Part shown: positions 54,921-64,000 of the stretch, in pieces
How the letters are laid out: the number at the start of each line of letters is the position of its first letter
Numbering within the stretch: the stretch's first letter is position 1
Assembly: GCF_009873495.1 (NCBI RefSeq)
Contig: NZ_CP046703.1
Coordinates: 2,604,001-2,668,000, forward strand
Origin: Nostoc sp. ATCC 53789
GTDB lineage: Bacteria > Cyanobacteriota > Cyanobacteriia > Cyanobacteriales > Nostocaceae
Reading direction: 5' to 3'
DNA length: 64,000 bases
Notes under the pieces: model-generated
Seen by the model: only the letters and a program-made list of their open reading frames with translations
Told to the model about the DNA's origin: nothing
The model's database searches: none
Program-made: the position numbers and the translations under genes

Positions 54921-56930
54921 CTATTTACTCTTGACTTTTGCCCGCTTTTCCTCGTGGCTATTCTGAACAATGGGGATGGTGAAGTGAAACTGGCTACCCT
55001 GGTCTTTGCCAGTTGACTCTGCCCAAATTTCTCCGCCCCAGCCATTCACAATTTGACGACAAATTGCTAAACCAAGTCCTGTTCCGCCAGTGGTACGGCG
55101 TAGCGCTCCCTCTTCTTGATAGAAGCGGTCAAAAACTACTTCTAAGCGATTTGGTTCAATGCCGCGTCCAGTGTCAGCCACAGTCACCTCGACCATTTGA
55201 TGGCTGTTGGAAATCGCTTTAATGGTGATTTCTCCTTGGGGTGGCGTAAATTTACAAGCGTTGTCCATGAGTTTTGCCAGTACCTCTACTAGCCAATCAC
55301 CATCAGCCCTTACTAGAGGTAGATTTTCGGCAATTTGAGTTTTGACTTGGGGCGGCTTTTCCGTTGAAGAACGCGTGCGATTGCGGCTGAGTGCTAAATC
55401 CACACACTCTTGTAAAGTCAGGGATTCTGGATGCCATTGCACTCGCCCGCTTTCCAAGTTGGAAAGTGTGAGGAAATCTTGTACCAATTTTCGCATCCGT
55501 TCTGAGTCGGAAAGAGCCGTGTTGAGCATAATTTGCTGCAACTCCAAGGGCATATCCGGCTCACTAGCAAGACTTTCTAGACACACTTGAATGGTGGATA
55601 GGGGAGTACGCAGTTCGTGTCCAGTGATGGCTATAAGATTGCTGCGGGTGCGGTCTAGGGCTTCTAGCTGCTGGTTAAGTTCTTCTAGGTTGGCATAGGC
55701 TTCCGCTTGAATTAGGGCTGCTCCGACTTGGGTGGCGATCGCTTCTACCAAATCCAACTCCCCAGGTTGGCACTCGTGCGGTGGCATTCCACAGTAATGC
55801 AACTCTACGATGCCCAACAACCGCCCCTGATAAAATACTGGTTCCATCAGCCAAGAACGAATGGCAAACTTTTTGGCAATTAAGGAAAGCCCTGGCGAAT
55901 TGTTAACACGAGGGTCATTCAGCGTATCGCTAATACAAACACCTTCGCCTTGTTGCACGATGTCCTGAAATAGGGAATTTTTCTCTAATTCCCAAGTTTG
56001 CCCACGAACGGATAAGATACCGGGATTCAAAAACTCGTGTTCAATTATGGCTTGGTTATCTGTAGCTTGAGCGCGGTAAATTAGACAGCGACAAGCTTCT
56101 AGGTGTTGCCCTAATTCTTGTGCTGCCACCTGGAGAACTTCATGAGGGTCGAGCGATCGCCGAATAGCTGTGCTAATTGAGTTGACTAATCGTTCTTTTC
56201 GTGCTTGGGCAGCAATGGAACGGTAGGCTTTGTGCAATTTGTACTGACTAGCTTGCAAGTAAGTTACTAAGCGTTGCACAAAGGGATCTGTATCGATGTC
56301 ACAAGCATATTCGTTGATCTGTTCTGCTCCAGAGTGGCTTCGCGGCTCTCCTATGCTAAACCTCTGACGTGCCTCGTTTATTTTACTTGCCAGTTCTGGT
56401 CTGTAAACTAAAATCCTGTCTAAAAGCAATTCAGCTGCTTTGAGGCTAACTCCCCTTTCCGATGTCCAAACTCCTTCAAATCTTCGCGCTGTGTCTATAT
56501 CCAGATTAGGGCTTAGTTCTGGTAGTTGCTTATTTTTGGCAATAGAACCAAGACTTTCCCGGCAAACCAGACAAGTTGCATAATTGTCAGCAATCACTAC
56601 CAAATGCCACTCTTGACTTAAACCATCCGTTGGCTCAAAAGCGATCTTTTCGTAGTGTTCCGAACTATTGGCGAAATCCGTTTCTGGAGCAGCTAATACG
56701 TATATTTGGTTACTCCGCAAGGCAAGTCGCAGGTAGCGATGAGCTTCTTGGCGGTAGAATCGCTCTCGCTGGAAACTAGCAATTACAAGGGGTTGTGCTA
56801 AAGTCGCAGCCAAAACTTGATCTTCCATCGCATGGGAGAGCGCTGTTAGTGAAGCCTTAAAATATAGCTGGGGCCGCAAGTATGGTAGGAACTTTAGCAG
56901 ATCACTCAGCACAGAAGTCGAAATGCTCAT
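54921..56930 (-). CDS. DICT-GAF sensor histidine kinase
   Basis: 669 residues. The N-terminal about 200 residues match the DICT sensory domain found with GAF and GGDEF proteins of cyanobacteria (TALSHAMEDQVL, LVIASFQRERFYRQEAHRYLRL, WHLVVIADNYATCLVCRES). A GAF domain follows (about 245-410; LEACRCLIYR), then HisKA (AITGHELRTPLSTIQ), N-box (LMDNACKFTPP), ADTGRGIEPNR and TGGTGLGLAI. No membrane span. DICT may act with light or redox input; the signal is unknown. No receiver gene adjoins it. Confidence 0.92.
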   Translation of the reverse strand: MSISTSVLSDLLKFLPYLRPQLYFKASLTALSHAMEDQVLAATLAQPLVIASFQRERFYRQEAHRYLRLALRSNQIYVLAAPETDFANSSEHYEKIAFEPTDGLSQEWHLVVIADNYATCLVCRESLGSIAKNKQLPELSPNLDIDTARRFEGVWTSERGVSLKAAELLLDRILVYRPELASKINEARQRFSIGEPRSHSGAEQINEYACDIDTDPFVQRLVTYLQASQYKLHKAYRSIAAQARKERLVNSISTAIRRSLDPHEVLQVAAQELGQHLEACRCLIYRAQATDNQAIIEHEFLNPGILSVRGQTWELEKNSLFQDIVQQGEGVCISDTLNDPRVNNSPGLSLIAKKFAIRSWLMEPVFYQGRLLGIVELHYCGMPPHECQPGELDLVEAIATQVGAALIQAEAYANLEELNQQLEALDRTRSNLIAITGHELRTPLSTIQVCLESLASEPDMPLELQQIMLNTALSDSERMRKLVQDFLTLSNLESGRVQWHPESLTLQECVDLALSRNRTRSSTEKPPQVKTQIAENLPLVRADGDWLVEVLAKLMDNACKFTPPQGEITIKAISNSHQMVEVTVADTGRGIEPNRLEVVFDRFYQEEGALRRTTGGTGLGLAICRQIVNGWGGEIWAESTGKDQGSQFHFTIPIVQNSHEEKRAKVKSK

Positions 56931-57761
56931 GAATTATTGTTAAACGCTCAACCTCGACAAGATCCACGTCACAGCTGCATTGTACAAATTCCAAGGCACT
57001 CTCAAGTTAAATAGAGAGTTGCAATATGTAAAGAACGCTAAAATGCACTTTTCGCCAAAGCAGGCGCAACATTTTGTTACCAAATTGTATTTATTGATTG
57101 ACAACCTACTACGCCCAATATACATTCTTGACTAACTTTGAAATATGCTTGCACAGCTAAAATCTTTCATTACTAAGTACCAGCCACATAATTTTTGTAT
57201 TGTTTTAACCGTTAAATTCACTAATCTTTACTCAGCATTGATTGATAGTCCACGCCTTGGCGTAGCCCGTCATAATATTTACACTCACTAAATAGAATTT
57301 TCTTACCCAAAAACCATTACTGCTACATACCACATAATTTACTCAGTCAATGATTGATTAAAATTAATCAATCAATTGAATATCGGAAATTTGTCTAATC
57401 TAACGCCAAAGATATTTAAAACAAAATCGTATAATAGTTTAGTCAATAAATGCTAGCTTTACCCAGTAGAACTGGGAACTTCGCATTTTTGCTGAGTATA
57501 CTATATATCTTGTATCTTGAGAAAGTTTGACAACTAAGCACTTATCTAAAAATTCTGAGTTTTCAGTCTTGAGTTTAGACTTATACAATACTTATATAGA
57601 TTTGGACACTGCTACTTTGTCAACAGTACGTAAAAATTATTTTGGCTAGAATAGCTCAAACAAGTTTTACAAAGAGTCTTTTTTCTGCAAGTTGTGAGGG
57701 GTAAAGACCTCTACTCTGAATACCACAAACAATCTACGACCTGTACACGGAACTTTGGCTA
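56931..57761. other. Long intergenic region before the debranching enzyme
   Basis: 830 bases, AT-rich. One GCGTAGCCCGTC repeat piece near 57258, a CCCAGT-AGA-ACTGGG hairpin at 57462-57476, and poly-A/T runs are visible. No gene seen. It would contain the promoters for both divergent genes. Confidence 0.55.
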
Positions 57762-60044
57762 ATGACACCGGATACGCTAATGACCCCGGAAAAAATTTTC
57801 CTGGATGGAAAAACTTTTATTCCTGCTGAACAATTACCTATCCCGGAGTGGCCTTGTGTTGTGAGTGAAAGACCACAACCGACACTGACGGTTAAAGATG
57901 ATGATTTATTTTTCGTGACAGATACTATCGGGAATATTTCTGGCTGTTCCCTCAGTGAGGGTAATCCCAGCATGGGGCTGTTTTGCTGTGATACGAGATT
58001 TCTCAATCGCTTAGAGTTGCAAATTGAAGGGCGATCGCCTGTACTTCTCAGTAGTACTGCCGGAAAAGGGTTTTCACTCTCGGTTTTGTGTACTAACCCC
58101 AGAATTGACGAACGCCTAAAAGCCGAAACTATCGGGATTCGGCGAGAAATAGTACTCAATGGCGCTCTATTTGAAGAAATAGAAGTATCTAACTACAGCA
58201 CAACAACTGTCAATTTTGAACTAAGTATCAGCTTCGATGCAGATTTTGTTGATTTATTTGAAGTCCGGGGTTATGACAGAAAAAAACGCGGTAGGCTTTT
58301 ACGTCTACTAGAACCCACGACTGAAGAAGGAATCGTCGATGGCGTTTCACCAGTAACTAAAGACCCATCAACTTTTAGGGAAGAATCCTTAACACTTGCC
58401 TATCAAGGTTTGGATGGTTCGGTGATGGAATCTCGGATTTTATTCCAGCATCGTCAACCAGACTCTTTCAAAGGCTACACTGCGGTTTGGCAGCTAGAGT
58501 TGGCTTCTCACGAAACCCAAAAGCTGGGTTATCGGGTGAATATGTTGAAAAACAACCAATCTAGTTCAACCGTAAGCGCCGCCATCACTTTAGGACAGGC
58601 GAAAGCTGCTGAGTTGATGGAGGAGCAACACTGGGTACAGCAAATTACTCGCATTAGCTCAGATAAAAGCACTTTCAATCGAGTGATTGAGCGGGCCGAG
58701 CAAGATATGTATTTGTTGCGCCAGTCTTTTGGAAAGCATAAGACAGTTTCGGCTGGAGTACCGTGGTTTTCTACACTATTTGGGCGGGATTCGCTGATTA
58801 CAGCTTCCCAAACCCTAATGTTAAACTCGCAAATCGCTAAAGAAACCCTAATATTACTGGCGACATACCAAGGCAAAATCGACGACGAATGGCGCGAAGA
58901 AGAACCGGGTAAGATTTTGCACGAGTTACGTTTGGGAGAAATGGCTCGTTGTCAAGAAATTCCTCACACGCCATACTACGGTACAGTTGATGCGACTCCC
59001 CTGTGGCTAATGCTGTATGCCGAACATTATGCTTGGACTCACGACCAAGAACTCCTAGAGTTACTTTGGCCAAATGCTTTAGCAGCAATGGACTGGATCG
59101 ATCGCAATACCAAACAAACCAGTTACCTCAGCTACTTCCGTAAATCTAAACGCGGTCTTGCTAACCAAGGTTGGAAAGACTCTGGCGACTGCATTGTCAA
59201 CCATAAGGGAGAATTAGCTAACGGCCCAATTGCCCTTTGTGAGGTGCAAGCTTATGTCTATGCTGCAAAAATGCGCCTAGCAGAAATAGCGAAGATGAAA
59301 AAGCGCCTTGATTTGGCAGATCGTTGGCTAGAAGAGGCTAGAAGTCTCAAGCTTCGTTTTAATCGAGATTTTTGGGTAGAAGACCAGGATTTCTGCGCCT
59401 TGGCTTTAGATGGAGATGGTAAACCTGTAGACAGTATTACCTCAAACCCTGGTCATTGTCTGCATTTGGGTCTTTTCACCCACGAAAGAGCCTACAGTGT
59501 AGCAGAACGGTTGCGGGCACCAGATATGTTTAATGGTTGGGGCATTCGTACCCTGAGTAGTTTATCACCCGCTTACAATCCAATGGGTTATCACATTGGT
59601 TCGGTTTGGCCCCATGATAACGCTCTGATCGCAATGGGATTACGATCGCTGGGTCTAATCGATCAAGCCTTAGAACTTTTCCAAGGTTTATTCGATATGA
59701 CCAGTCAGCAGCCTTATGAACGTCCTCCAGAACTCTTCTGCGGCTATGAACGGAACGGTGATAATGCCCCTGTGCAGTATCCAGTTGCTTGCACTCCCCA
59801 AGCTTGGGCGACTGGTAGTATCTTCCAACTGCTGCAAATGATGGTCAACTTGGTGCCTGATGCTCAAAATAACTGCTTGCGAATAATCGACCCCGCTTTG
59901 CCAGAATCGATTAATCGCCTGTCATTTCACAATTTGCGAGTCGGCCCCACCATTCTCGATTTAGAATTCGAGCGTTCTGGTACAACTACTGCTTGTCGCG
60001 TTGCGAAAAAACGGGGCAATTTGCGGGTAGTTATTGAAGCATAG
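57762..60044 (+). CDS. Glycogen debranching enzyme, amylo-alpha-1,6-glucosidase type
   Basis: 760 residues. The N-terminal GDE_N_bis-type domain (FVTDTIGNISGCSLSEG, LFCCDTRFLNRLEL) is followed by an (alpha/alpha)6-barrel of the amylo-alpha-1,6-glucosidase/GH133 kind: PWFSTLFGRDSLITA with the Arg-Asp, EEEPGKILHELRLGEM, YGTVDATPLWLML, NQGWKDSGDC, and GSVWPHDNALIAMG. It should cut alpha-1,6 bonds of glycogen together with the phosphorylase at 25116; related proteins are also described as sucrose/trehalase-like glucosidases. ATG at 57780 is an alternative start. Confidence 0.85.
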   Translation: MTPDTLMTPEKIFLDGKTFIPAEQLPIPEWPCVVSERPQPTLTVKDDDLFFVTDTIGNISGCSLSEGNPSMGLFCCDTRFLNRLELQIEGRSPVLLSSTAGKGFSLSVLCTNPRIDERLKAETIGIRREIVLNGALFEEIEVSNYSTTTVNFELSISFDADFVDLFEVRGYDRKKRGRLLRLLEPTTEEGIVDGVSPVTKDPSTFREESLTLAYQGLDGSVMESRILFQHRQPDSFKGYTAVWQLELASHETQKLGYRVNMLKNNQSSSTVSAAITLGQAKAAELMEEQHWVQQITRISSDKSTFNRVIERAEQDMYLLRQSFGKHKTVSAGVPWFSTLFGRDSLITASQTLMLNSQIAKETLILLATYQGKIDDEWREEEPGKILHELRLGEMARCQEIPHTPYYGTVDATPLWLMLYAEHYAWTHDQELLELLWPNALAAMDWIDRNTKQTSYLSYFRKSKRGLANQGWKDSGDCIVNHKGELANGPIALCEVQAYVYAAKMRLAEIAKMKKRLDLADRWLEEARSLKLRFNRDFWVEDQDFCALALDGDGKPVDSITSNPGHCLHLGLFTHERAYSVAERLRAPDMFNGWGIRTLSSLSPAYNPMGYHIGSVWPHDNALIAMGLRSLGLIDQALELFQGLFDMTSQQPYERPPELFCGYERNGDNAPVQYPVACTPQAWATGSIFQLLQMMVNLVPDAQNNCLRIIDPALPESINRLSFHNLRVGPTILDLEFERSGTTTACRVAKKRGNLRVVIEA

Positions 60045-60500
60045 AGCGAGTAGGGAGTGGTAAACGATCTACTCCCTATTTTATGATTGGTGCGTAGGTG
60101 TAGCCCGTGGTAGACATCGCTCGTTGAACTTCACATTTATCTTGGCTATTTCGATAAACTGAGAAACCGTTCTAATTGCCGTTAAAATACTGCCCAATAA
60201 GCTTTAGCATCACCCACAGTATTGGCAATACGGTTTGGTTAAGATCCCCCCGTCTGCGGCGACCCCCTTTTTAATGGGAGTTGGGCAGGGTGGATTAATT
60301 GTGCGGAGAGAAAATTTGTAATCCCCGTAACCTCGTCAGCCTGCTAACAGGGGAACTGGATTTATGAACGCAAGAATGAGGGTTTTAATTTTTCTCTCTA
60401 GACAATTAATCCACCCTGCTTTTTAATGGGAGTTGGGGGGATCTTCAAAAGATTAAAATGTTAACCGAACCGTATTGATAGTATAAGGAAAGTAAATCAG
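60045..60500. other. Intergenic with nested inverted repeats
   Basis: One GTAGCCCGTGGTAGACATCG repeat near 60096, then the third copy of the AATACNNNTCGGTTAA element (60227-60476), which holds further inverted repeats. No gene seen. Confidence 0.65.
60227..60476. repeat. MITE-like element, TIR family AATACNNNTCGGTTAA, copy 3, nested
   Basis: Left end AATACGGTTTGGTTAA, right end read inward AATACGGTTCGGTTAA. Inside, AGATCCCCCC pairs with GGGGGGATCT, and GGGCAGGGTGGATTAATTGT (about 60284) pairs with ACAATTAATCCACCCTGC (60402-60419), so there is one repeat within another. Confidence 0.78.
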
Positions 60501-63146
60501 TTATAGATTTTCTTGGATAGGTTTTATTGATTTAGATTGAACAACTCGTTGGGGTCGATTGAGAAACTTTAACTGTTCAAACCAAAGCAGAGCGATCGCT
60601 CCACCCCCTAAACAAATTGCTAGGTCGATGGGATGTAAAAAAGAAAAGCTAAACAATTGACGCAAGAACGGAACATACAGCACGAACGCCAGAAAAACCA
60701 GTCCCCCACCAACCACCCACCAGAGAGCATTATTGGGAGATTTCAGGATTTTTAGACTGAGGCGAGATGAAGAACTTTCACTCAAAATTAGGAATAAATT
60801 TGCCAAAATCAACGTCGTAAACGTTAAGGCACGAGCATCAAGTTCACCTTGTCGGCGATATAGCGCCACCACAAAGATGGCGAGAGTAATTACCAAAATT
60901 CCCACCCCTTGTAGCACTGCCAAACCCAAAGTTTTCCTGCCAAATAAGGGTTCTTTGGGGTTGCGGGGAGGACGCTGCATCACCGTTGCTTCTGCGGGTT
61001 CGGCTTCTAAAACGATGGAGCAAGCTGGATCAATAATCAAATGGAGAAAGGCAACGTGAACGGGAAGCAAGACTAATGGCAACTTAAACAACACCGGAAT
61101 CAAAGACATGCCAGCGATCGGAATGTGAATCGCTAGCAGATATGCCATTGCTTTGCGGAGATTATCAAAAATTCGCCGTCCCAGTTTCACCGCTTGCACA
61201 ATGGACGAAAAATCATCATCCAATAACACTAACGCCGCCGACTCACGGGCAACATCTGTGCCTCGCTGTCCCATCGCAATCCCGATTTGGGCAGATTTGA
61301 GAGCCGGAGCATCATTCACTCCATCCCCAGTCATGGCAACGACTTCACCCTTGGCTTTCAAAGCATTAACTAAGCGCAATTTTTGTTCGGGAACGGCTCG
61401 TGCAAAGATATTCGTACTTTGAATACGTTGTTCGAGTTCAGCGTCACTCATCAGATCCAATTCCGCTCCCGTCAGAATAGCTCCCATTTGCATCAATCCA
61501 ATCTGACGAGCAATAGTTTGAGCCGTTCCGGGATAATCACCCGTAATCATCACCACTCGAATACCTGCGGTATAACATTCTTGAATTGCCACCGCAACAT
61601 TTGGACGCACTGGATCAGACAGTCCTACCAATCCGAGAAATTGAAAAGGAAAGTCATGTTGCTCATCGGGTAAATGATCGGGATTGAGGGACGGATGAGG
61701 CGGTAAAAATGGCGGTGGCGCATCAACAAGAGAGGCTTTGGCAACGCCTAACACACGCAAGCCTTGATTGGCCATTTCACTGATTTGGGCTGCCATAATT
61801 CTCTGCTGTTCGGGCGTGAAATGACAGAGATCCGCGATCGCTTCCGGCGCTCCTTTCGCTGCAATTTCATACTGCTTACCATCGGCGGACTGCCAAACGT
61901 GAGACATTGCCAATAGATGGGGTGAGAGGGGATATTCTCGTAACAGTATCCAATCGTCATGCAGATGTTCCGTATGTGCGAGATAGCGATCGCCCAATTC
62001 CTTAAACGCTTTCTCCATTGGATCAAAAGGATCTCTTTGGCTCGCCAGAATGCAAAACTCGACTAATTTATGAACTGTTTCGGGGAGCGACTCTCGTGAA
62101 TGTAATTCTAAATTATATGGGTGAGAGTTTTCTGCATGGTTGTATGCAAATAGCTGTTGTACTGCCATCTGATTCAGGGTCAGCGTCCCGGTTTTATCCA
62201 CACACAGAACGGTTGTCGAACCCAAGGTTTCCACGGCGGAAGCGCGACGAGCTAAGACGTGTTTCTGAGAAATTCGCCATGCTCCCAATGCTAAGAAAAT
62301 CGTCACGACAACCGGAAATTCGTTTGGCAAAATTGCCATCGCTAGGGTAATACCTGCGAGAAATCCTTTGAGCCAATCTCCTCGCGTCAGTCCATAAATG
62401 ACAACAATCGCCACACACAACAATAAAGCGATGCCAAATAAACGGCTTACCAACCGAGTCATTTCTTGTTGTAGCGGAGTCGGTTCCGGCTTCACTTTTT
62501 GCAAAGCGTTGCCAATCTTACCCATCTCTGTTTGAGCGCCCACTGCTTGGACTTGAGCAATTCCCTGTCCCTGAACTACCAAGGTTCCAGAATATACAAA
62601 GGGCAACTCATCTCCCCCCGGACGCGCCATTTCCACGGTACCGGCGGCAGCAACTTTGCGAACAGGTAGGGATTCCCCAGTGAGTAACGACTCATCAGTT
62701 GAGAGATTTATACAGGAGAGTATGATTGCATCAGCAGGCACGCGATCGCCTTCTGCTAGCACTAAGATATCTTCTCGAACGACTTCTCGCCCCGCAATCC
62801 GTTTTTGCTGTCCATCCCGAATTACCAAGGCGCGAGGACTGGAGAGATCGCGCAAGGCTTCTAGGGCGTGTTCGGTTTTACCTTCCTGGTAAAGGCTGAT
62901 TCCTGTGATGAAGAAGACGAAACCCAGCAAAATCAGGGCTTCTTGTAAGTCGCCTAAAATCCAATAAATGATCCCGCCGCCGACCAGCAAGAGAAAGATC
63001 GGATCTTGAACGGTTTCCCAAGCGAAGGATAAAATACTGCGAGAGCGAGCCGAGGAAAGTTCATTGTAGCCATCCTGTTTGAGCCGAGCGATCGCTTCAA
63101 GCTCAGATAACCCAGCCACGGAATTCAGATCGATGGTCGAAACCAT
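60501..63146 (-). CDS. P-type cation ATPase (P2-like)
   Basis: 881 residues from the ATG at 63146; the frame is open 13 codons further. About ten membrane spans. Seen: actuator LLTGESLPVRK, phosphorylation site CVDKTGTLTLNQ, nucleotide-binding KGAPEAI, MITGDYPGTAQTIARQIGL, hinge MTGDGVNDAPALKSAQIGIAMG. In M4 the ion-site motif reads AILPNEFPVV, where Ca2+ pumps have PEGLP; it groups with the PEEFPV-type pumps. Metal specificity cannot be set; Ca2+ or another divalent ion is likely. It is divergent from the second pump. Confidence 0.92.
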   Translation of the reverse strand: MVSTIDLNSVAGLSELEAIARLKQDGYNELSSARSRSILSFAWETVQDPIFLLLVGGGIIYWILGDLQEALILLGFVFFITGISLYQEGKTEHALEALRDLSSPRALVIRDGQQKRIAGREVVREDILVLAEGDRVPADAIILSCINLSTDESLLTGESLPVRKVAAAGTVEMARPGGDELPFVYSGTLVVQGQGIAQVQAVGAQTEMGKIGNALQKVKPEPTPLQQEMTRLVSRLFGIALLLCVAIVVIYGLTRGDWLKGFLAGITLAMAILPNEFPVVVTIFLALGAWRISQKHVLARRASAVETLGSTTVLCVDKTGTLTLNQMAVQQLFAYNHAENSHPYNLELHSRESLPETVHKLVEFCILASQRDPFDPMEKAFKELGDRYLAHTEHLHDDWILLREYPLSPHLLAMSHVWQSADGKQYEIAAKGAPEAIADLCHFTPEQQRIMAAQISEMANQGLRVLGVAKASLVDAPPPFLPPHPSLNPDHLPDEQHDFPFQFLGLVGLSDPVRPNVAVAIQECYTAGIRVVMITGDYPGTAQTIARQIGLMQMGAILTGAELDLMSDAELEQRIQSTNIFARAVPEQKLRLVNALKAKGEVVAMTGDGVNDAPALKSAQIGIAMGQRGTDVARESAALVLLDDDFSSIVQAVKLGRRIFDNLRKAMAYLLAIHIPIAGMSLIPVLFKLPLVLLPVHVAFLHLIIDPACSIVLEAEPAEATVMQRPPRNPKEPLFGRKTLGLAVLQGVGILVITLAIFVVALYRRQGELDARALTFTTLILANLFLILSESSSSRLSLKILKSPNNALWWVVGGGLVFLAFVLYVPFLRQLFSFSFLHPIDLAICLGGGAIALLWFEQLKFLNRPQRVVQSKSIKPIQENL

Positions 63147-63584
63147 AATTCTGCTTTTTCCTACGAGACATAAAAAACAGATCAATCCACTTGATGTTAA
63201 ATGCCAAATTTGAGGAAGTCGTGAGATAACATAAACGGTGCAAAAGTTATGGTTAGCCCATCATAATTTTTGACCAAATCAGTCAGAGAGATAGCCGATT
63301 TTTTTGAGGTTAAAACTTCCGTAAATACTTTTGTTGGGTCTTTGGGCTTTTTTTTGCTTTTGATTACAATTTATTAATTCACGCAGTAAATTAAACGGTA
63401 GTAGTAGGTTGGCGCAATTAAAGCTAACTGGAAAGGGCTGTCATTTGTCCTTTGTCATTAGTCATTAGTAAGGACTTTAGGACTATTTACGTTTCGTAAC
63501 ATAATTGGGTTTATTTATACGAACTAACTTAGTAGATAAGCAAGGTTATCTATTTAGGATTAAAAAAATTGGATACTGACATCT
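63147..63584. repeat. Intergenic between divergent pumps, with repeat
   Basis: 63403-63545 repeats, in the same order, the pieces GTAGGTTGGCGCAATTAAAG, GTCATTTGTCCTTTGTC and TTTCGTAACATAA of the block at 39431-39850. Promoters of both pumps must lie around it. No gene seen. Confidence 0.75.
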
Positions 63585-64000
63585 ATGCCTCAAGTCATCC
63601 CTTCATTTTGGAGTCTGCCTGCTGAACAGGTATTAGATCAGCTTAAGAGTAGCCACCAGGGTTTAAGTCGCCAAGAGGCGCAGCAACGGCTCACTCAATA
63701 TGGTGCAAACAGTCTGAAGCAAAAGCGACAGTCATCCACACTACTCCTGTTGCTGAACCAGTTTAAGAGTCCGATTATTTTGATTTTAATGGCAGCTGCT
63801 ATTCTCTCCAGTTTTCTTGGAGATGTCATTGATACTATTATTATTCTGACGATTGTACTAATTAGTGGACTATTAGGATTTTGGCAAGAGCGAGGTGCTA
63901 GAGATGCCGTAACGAAGCTACTGGCTTTAGTGCAAGTAAAAGCCACAGTTTTGAGAGATGGTCAATCTCAAGAAATCTCTAATGAGGAGGTGGTTCCAGG
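63585..64000 (+). CDS. P-type ATPase, 5' part (Mg2+ transport type), cut by window
   Basis: 138 codons from ATG 63585 with no stop before the window end. The product starts MPQVIPSFWSLPAEQVLDQL, and then has SRQEAQQRLTQYGANSL (cation ATPase N-domain), two membrane spans (SPIILILMAAAILSSFLGDVI and TIIILTIVLISGLLGFWQERGA) and the start of the actuator (VKATVLRDGQSQEISNEEVVPG). QERGARDAV fits MgtA/MgtB-type or related P3-type pumps. The rest is not seen. Confidence 0.85.
   Translation, partial: MPQVIPSFWSLPAEQVLDQLKSSHQGLSRQEAQQRLTQYGANSLKQKRQSSTLLLLLNQFKSPIILILMAAAILSSFLGDVIDTIIILTIVLISGLLGFWQERGARDAVTKLLALVQVKATVLRDGQSQEISNEEVVP

Noticed and set aside
1..64000. CRISPR arrays, tRNA or rRNA genes
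   Set aside because: No regular repeat-spacer pattern was seen, and no tRNA- or rRNA-like conserved segment was recognised by eye; a covariance-model search would be decisive.

Overview
The window is chromosomal DNA of a filamentous cyanobacterium of the Nostocales type (Nostoc, Anabaena, Calothrix and relatives). Evidence seen directly: genes for PsaD, PsbI, an orange carotenoid protein and a high-light-inducible protein, many copies of the HIP1 octamer GCGATCGC, and many short interspersed repeats of the kind that fill Nostocales intergenic regions. No rRNA, tRNA or CRISPR array was found. The genus is inference.

Layout. 0-12 kb: bestrophin-like channel, alpha/beta hydrolase, zinc-ribbon Ser/Thr kinase, a two-gene ABC-2 exporter, an AarF/UbiB kinase, a YidD-like protein, mannose-1-phosphate guanylyltransferase, an LCP cell-wall ligase and a lumenal-type pentapeptide protein. 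12-22 kb: a four-GAF histidine kinase, lipid II flippase MurJ, a small outer-membrane barrel, a DUF3769 LptD-like barrel and psbI. 22-25 kb: a hexapeptide acyltransferase and a gene-poor stretch holding an unlisted 54-codon ORF. 25-31 kb: glucan phosphorylase, a DUF29 pseudogene, DUF429, a GT4 glycosyltransferase and an orphan ABC ATPase. 31-36 kb: a helical carotenoid protein and a CTDH on either side of a disordered acidic protein and a QueG-HAD fusion. 35-39 kb: a partner-switching set (RsbW-like kinase, REC-GAF-SpoIIE phosphatase, NarL-type regulator) and a WecG glycosyltransferase. 40-48 kb: FtsE-like ATPase, HEAT-like membrane protein, hydrolase, a 644-codon gene split by an insertion sequence, and Uma2. 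48-52 kb: pentapeptide protein, OCP, and an hli gene behind an HLR1 array. 52-64 kb: trpE, psaD, a DICT-GAF histidine kinase, a GH133-type debranching enzyme and two divergent P-type ATPases, the last cut by the window end.

How it fits together. Photoprotection is the clearest theme: full OCP, a stand-alone N-domain homologue (HCP), a stand-alone C-domain homologue (CTDH) with a cysteine where OCP has Phe, and an HLIP with an RpaB-type promoter all lie within 20 kb. Glycogen breakdown is represented by the phosphorylase and the debranching enzyme. Cell-envelope work is represented by the LCP ligase, MurJ, GDP-mannose synthesis, the DUF3769 barrel, WecG and GT4.

The main oddities are mobile or repeated DNA acting on genes: an IS with perfect 19-bp ends and a 5-bp target duplication whose removal restores one reading frame; dispersed repeats read in frame inside QueG, DUF429 and DUF3769 and probably the kinase; three copies of a small element with shared terminal inverted repeats; and a 9-bp minisatellite upstream of psaD.
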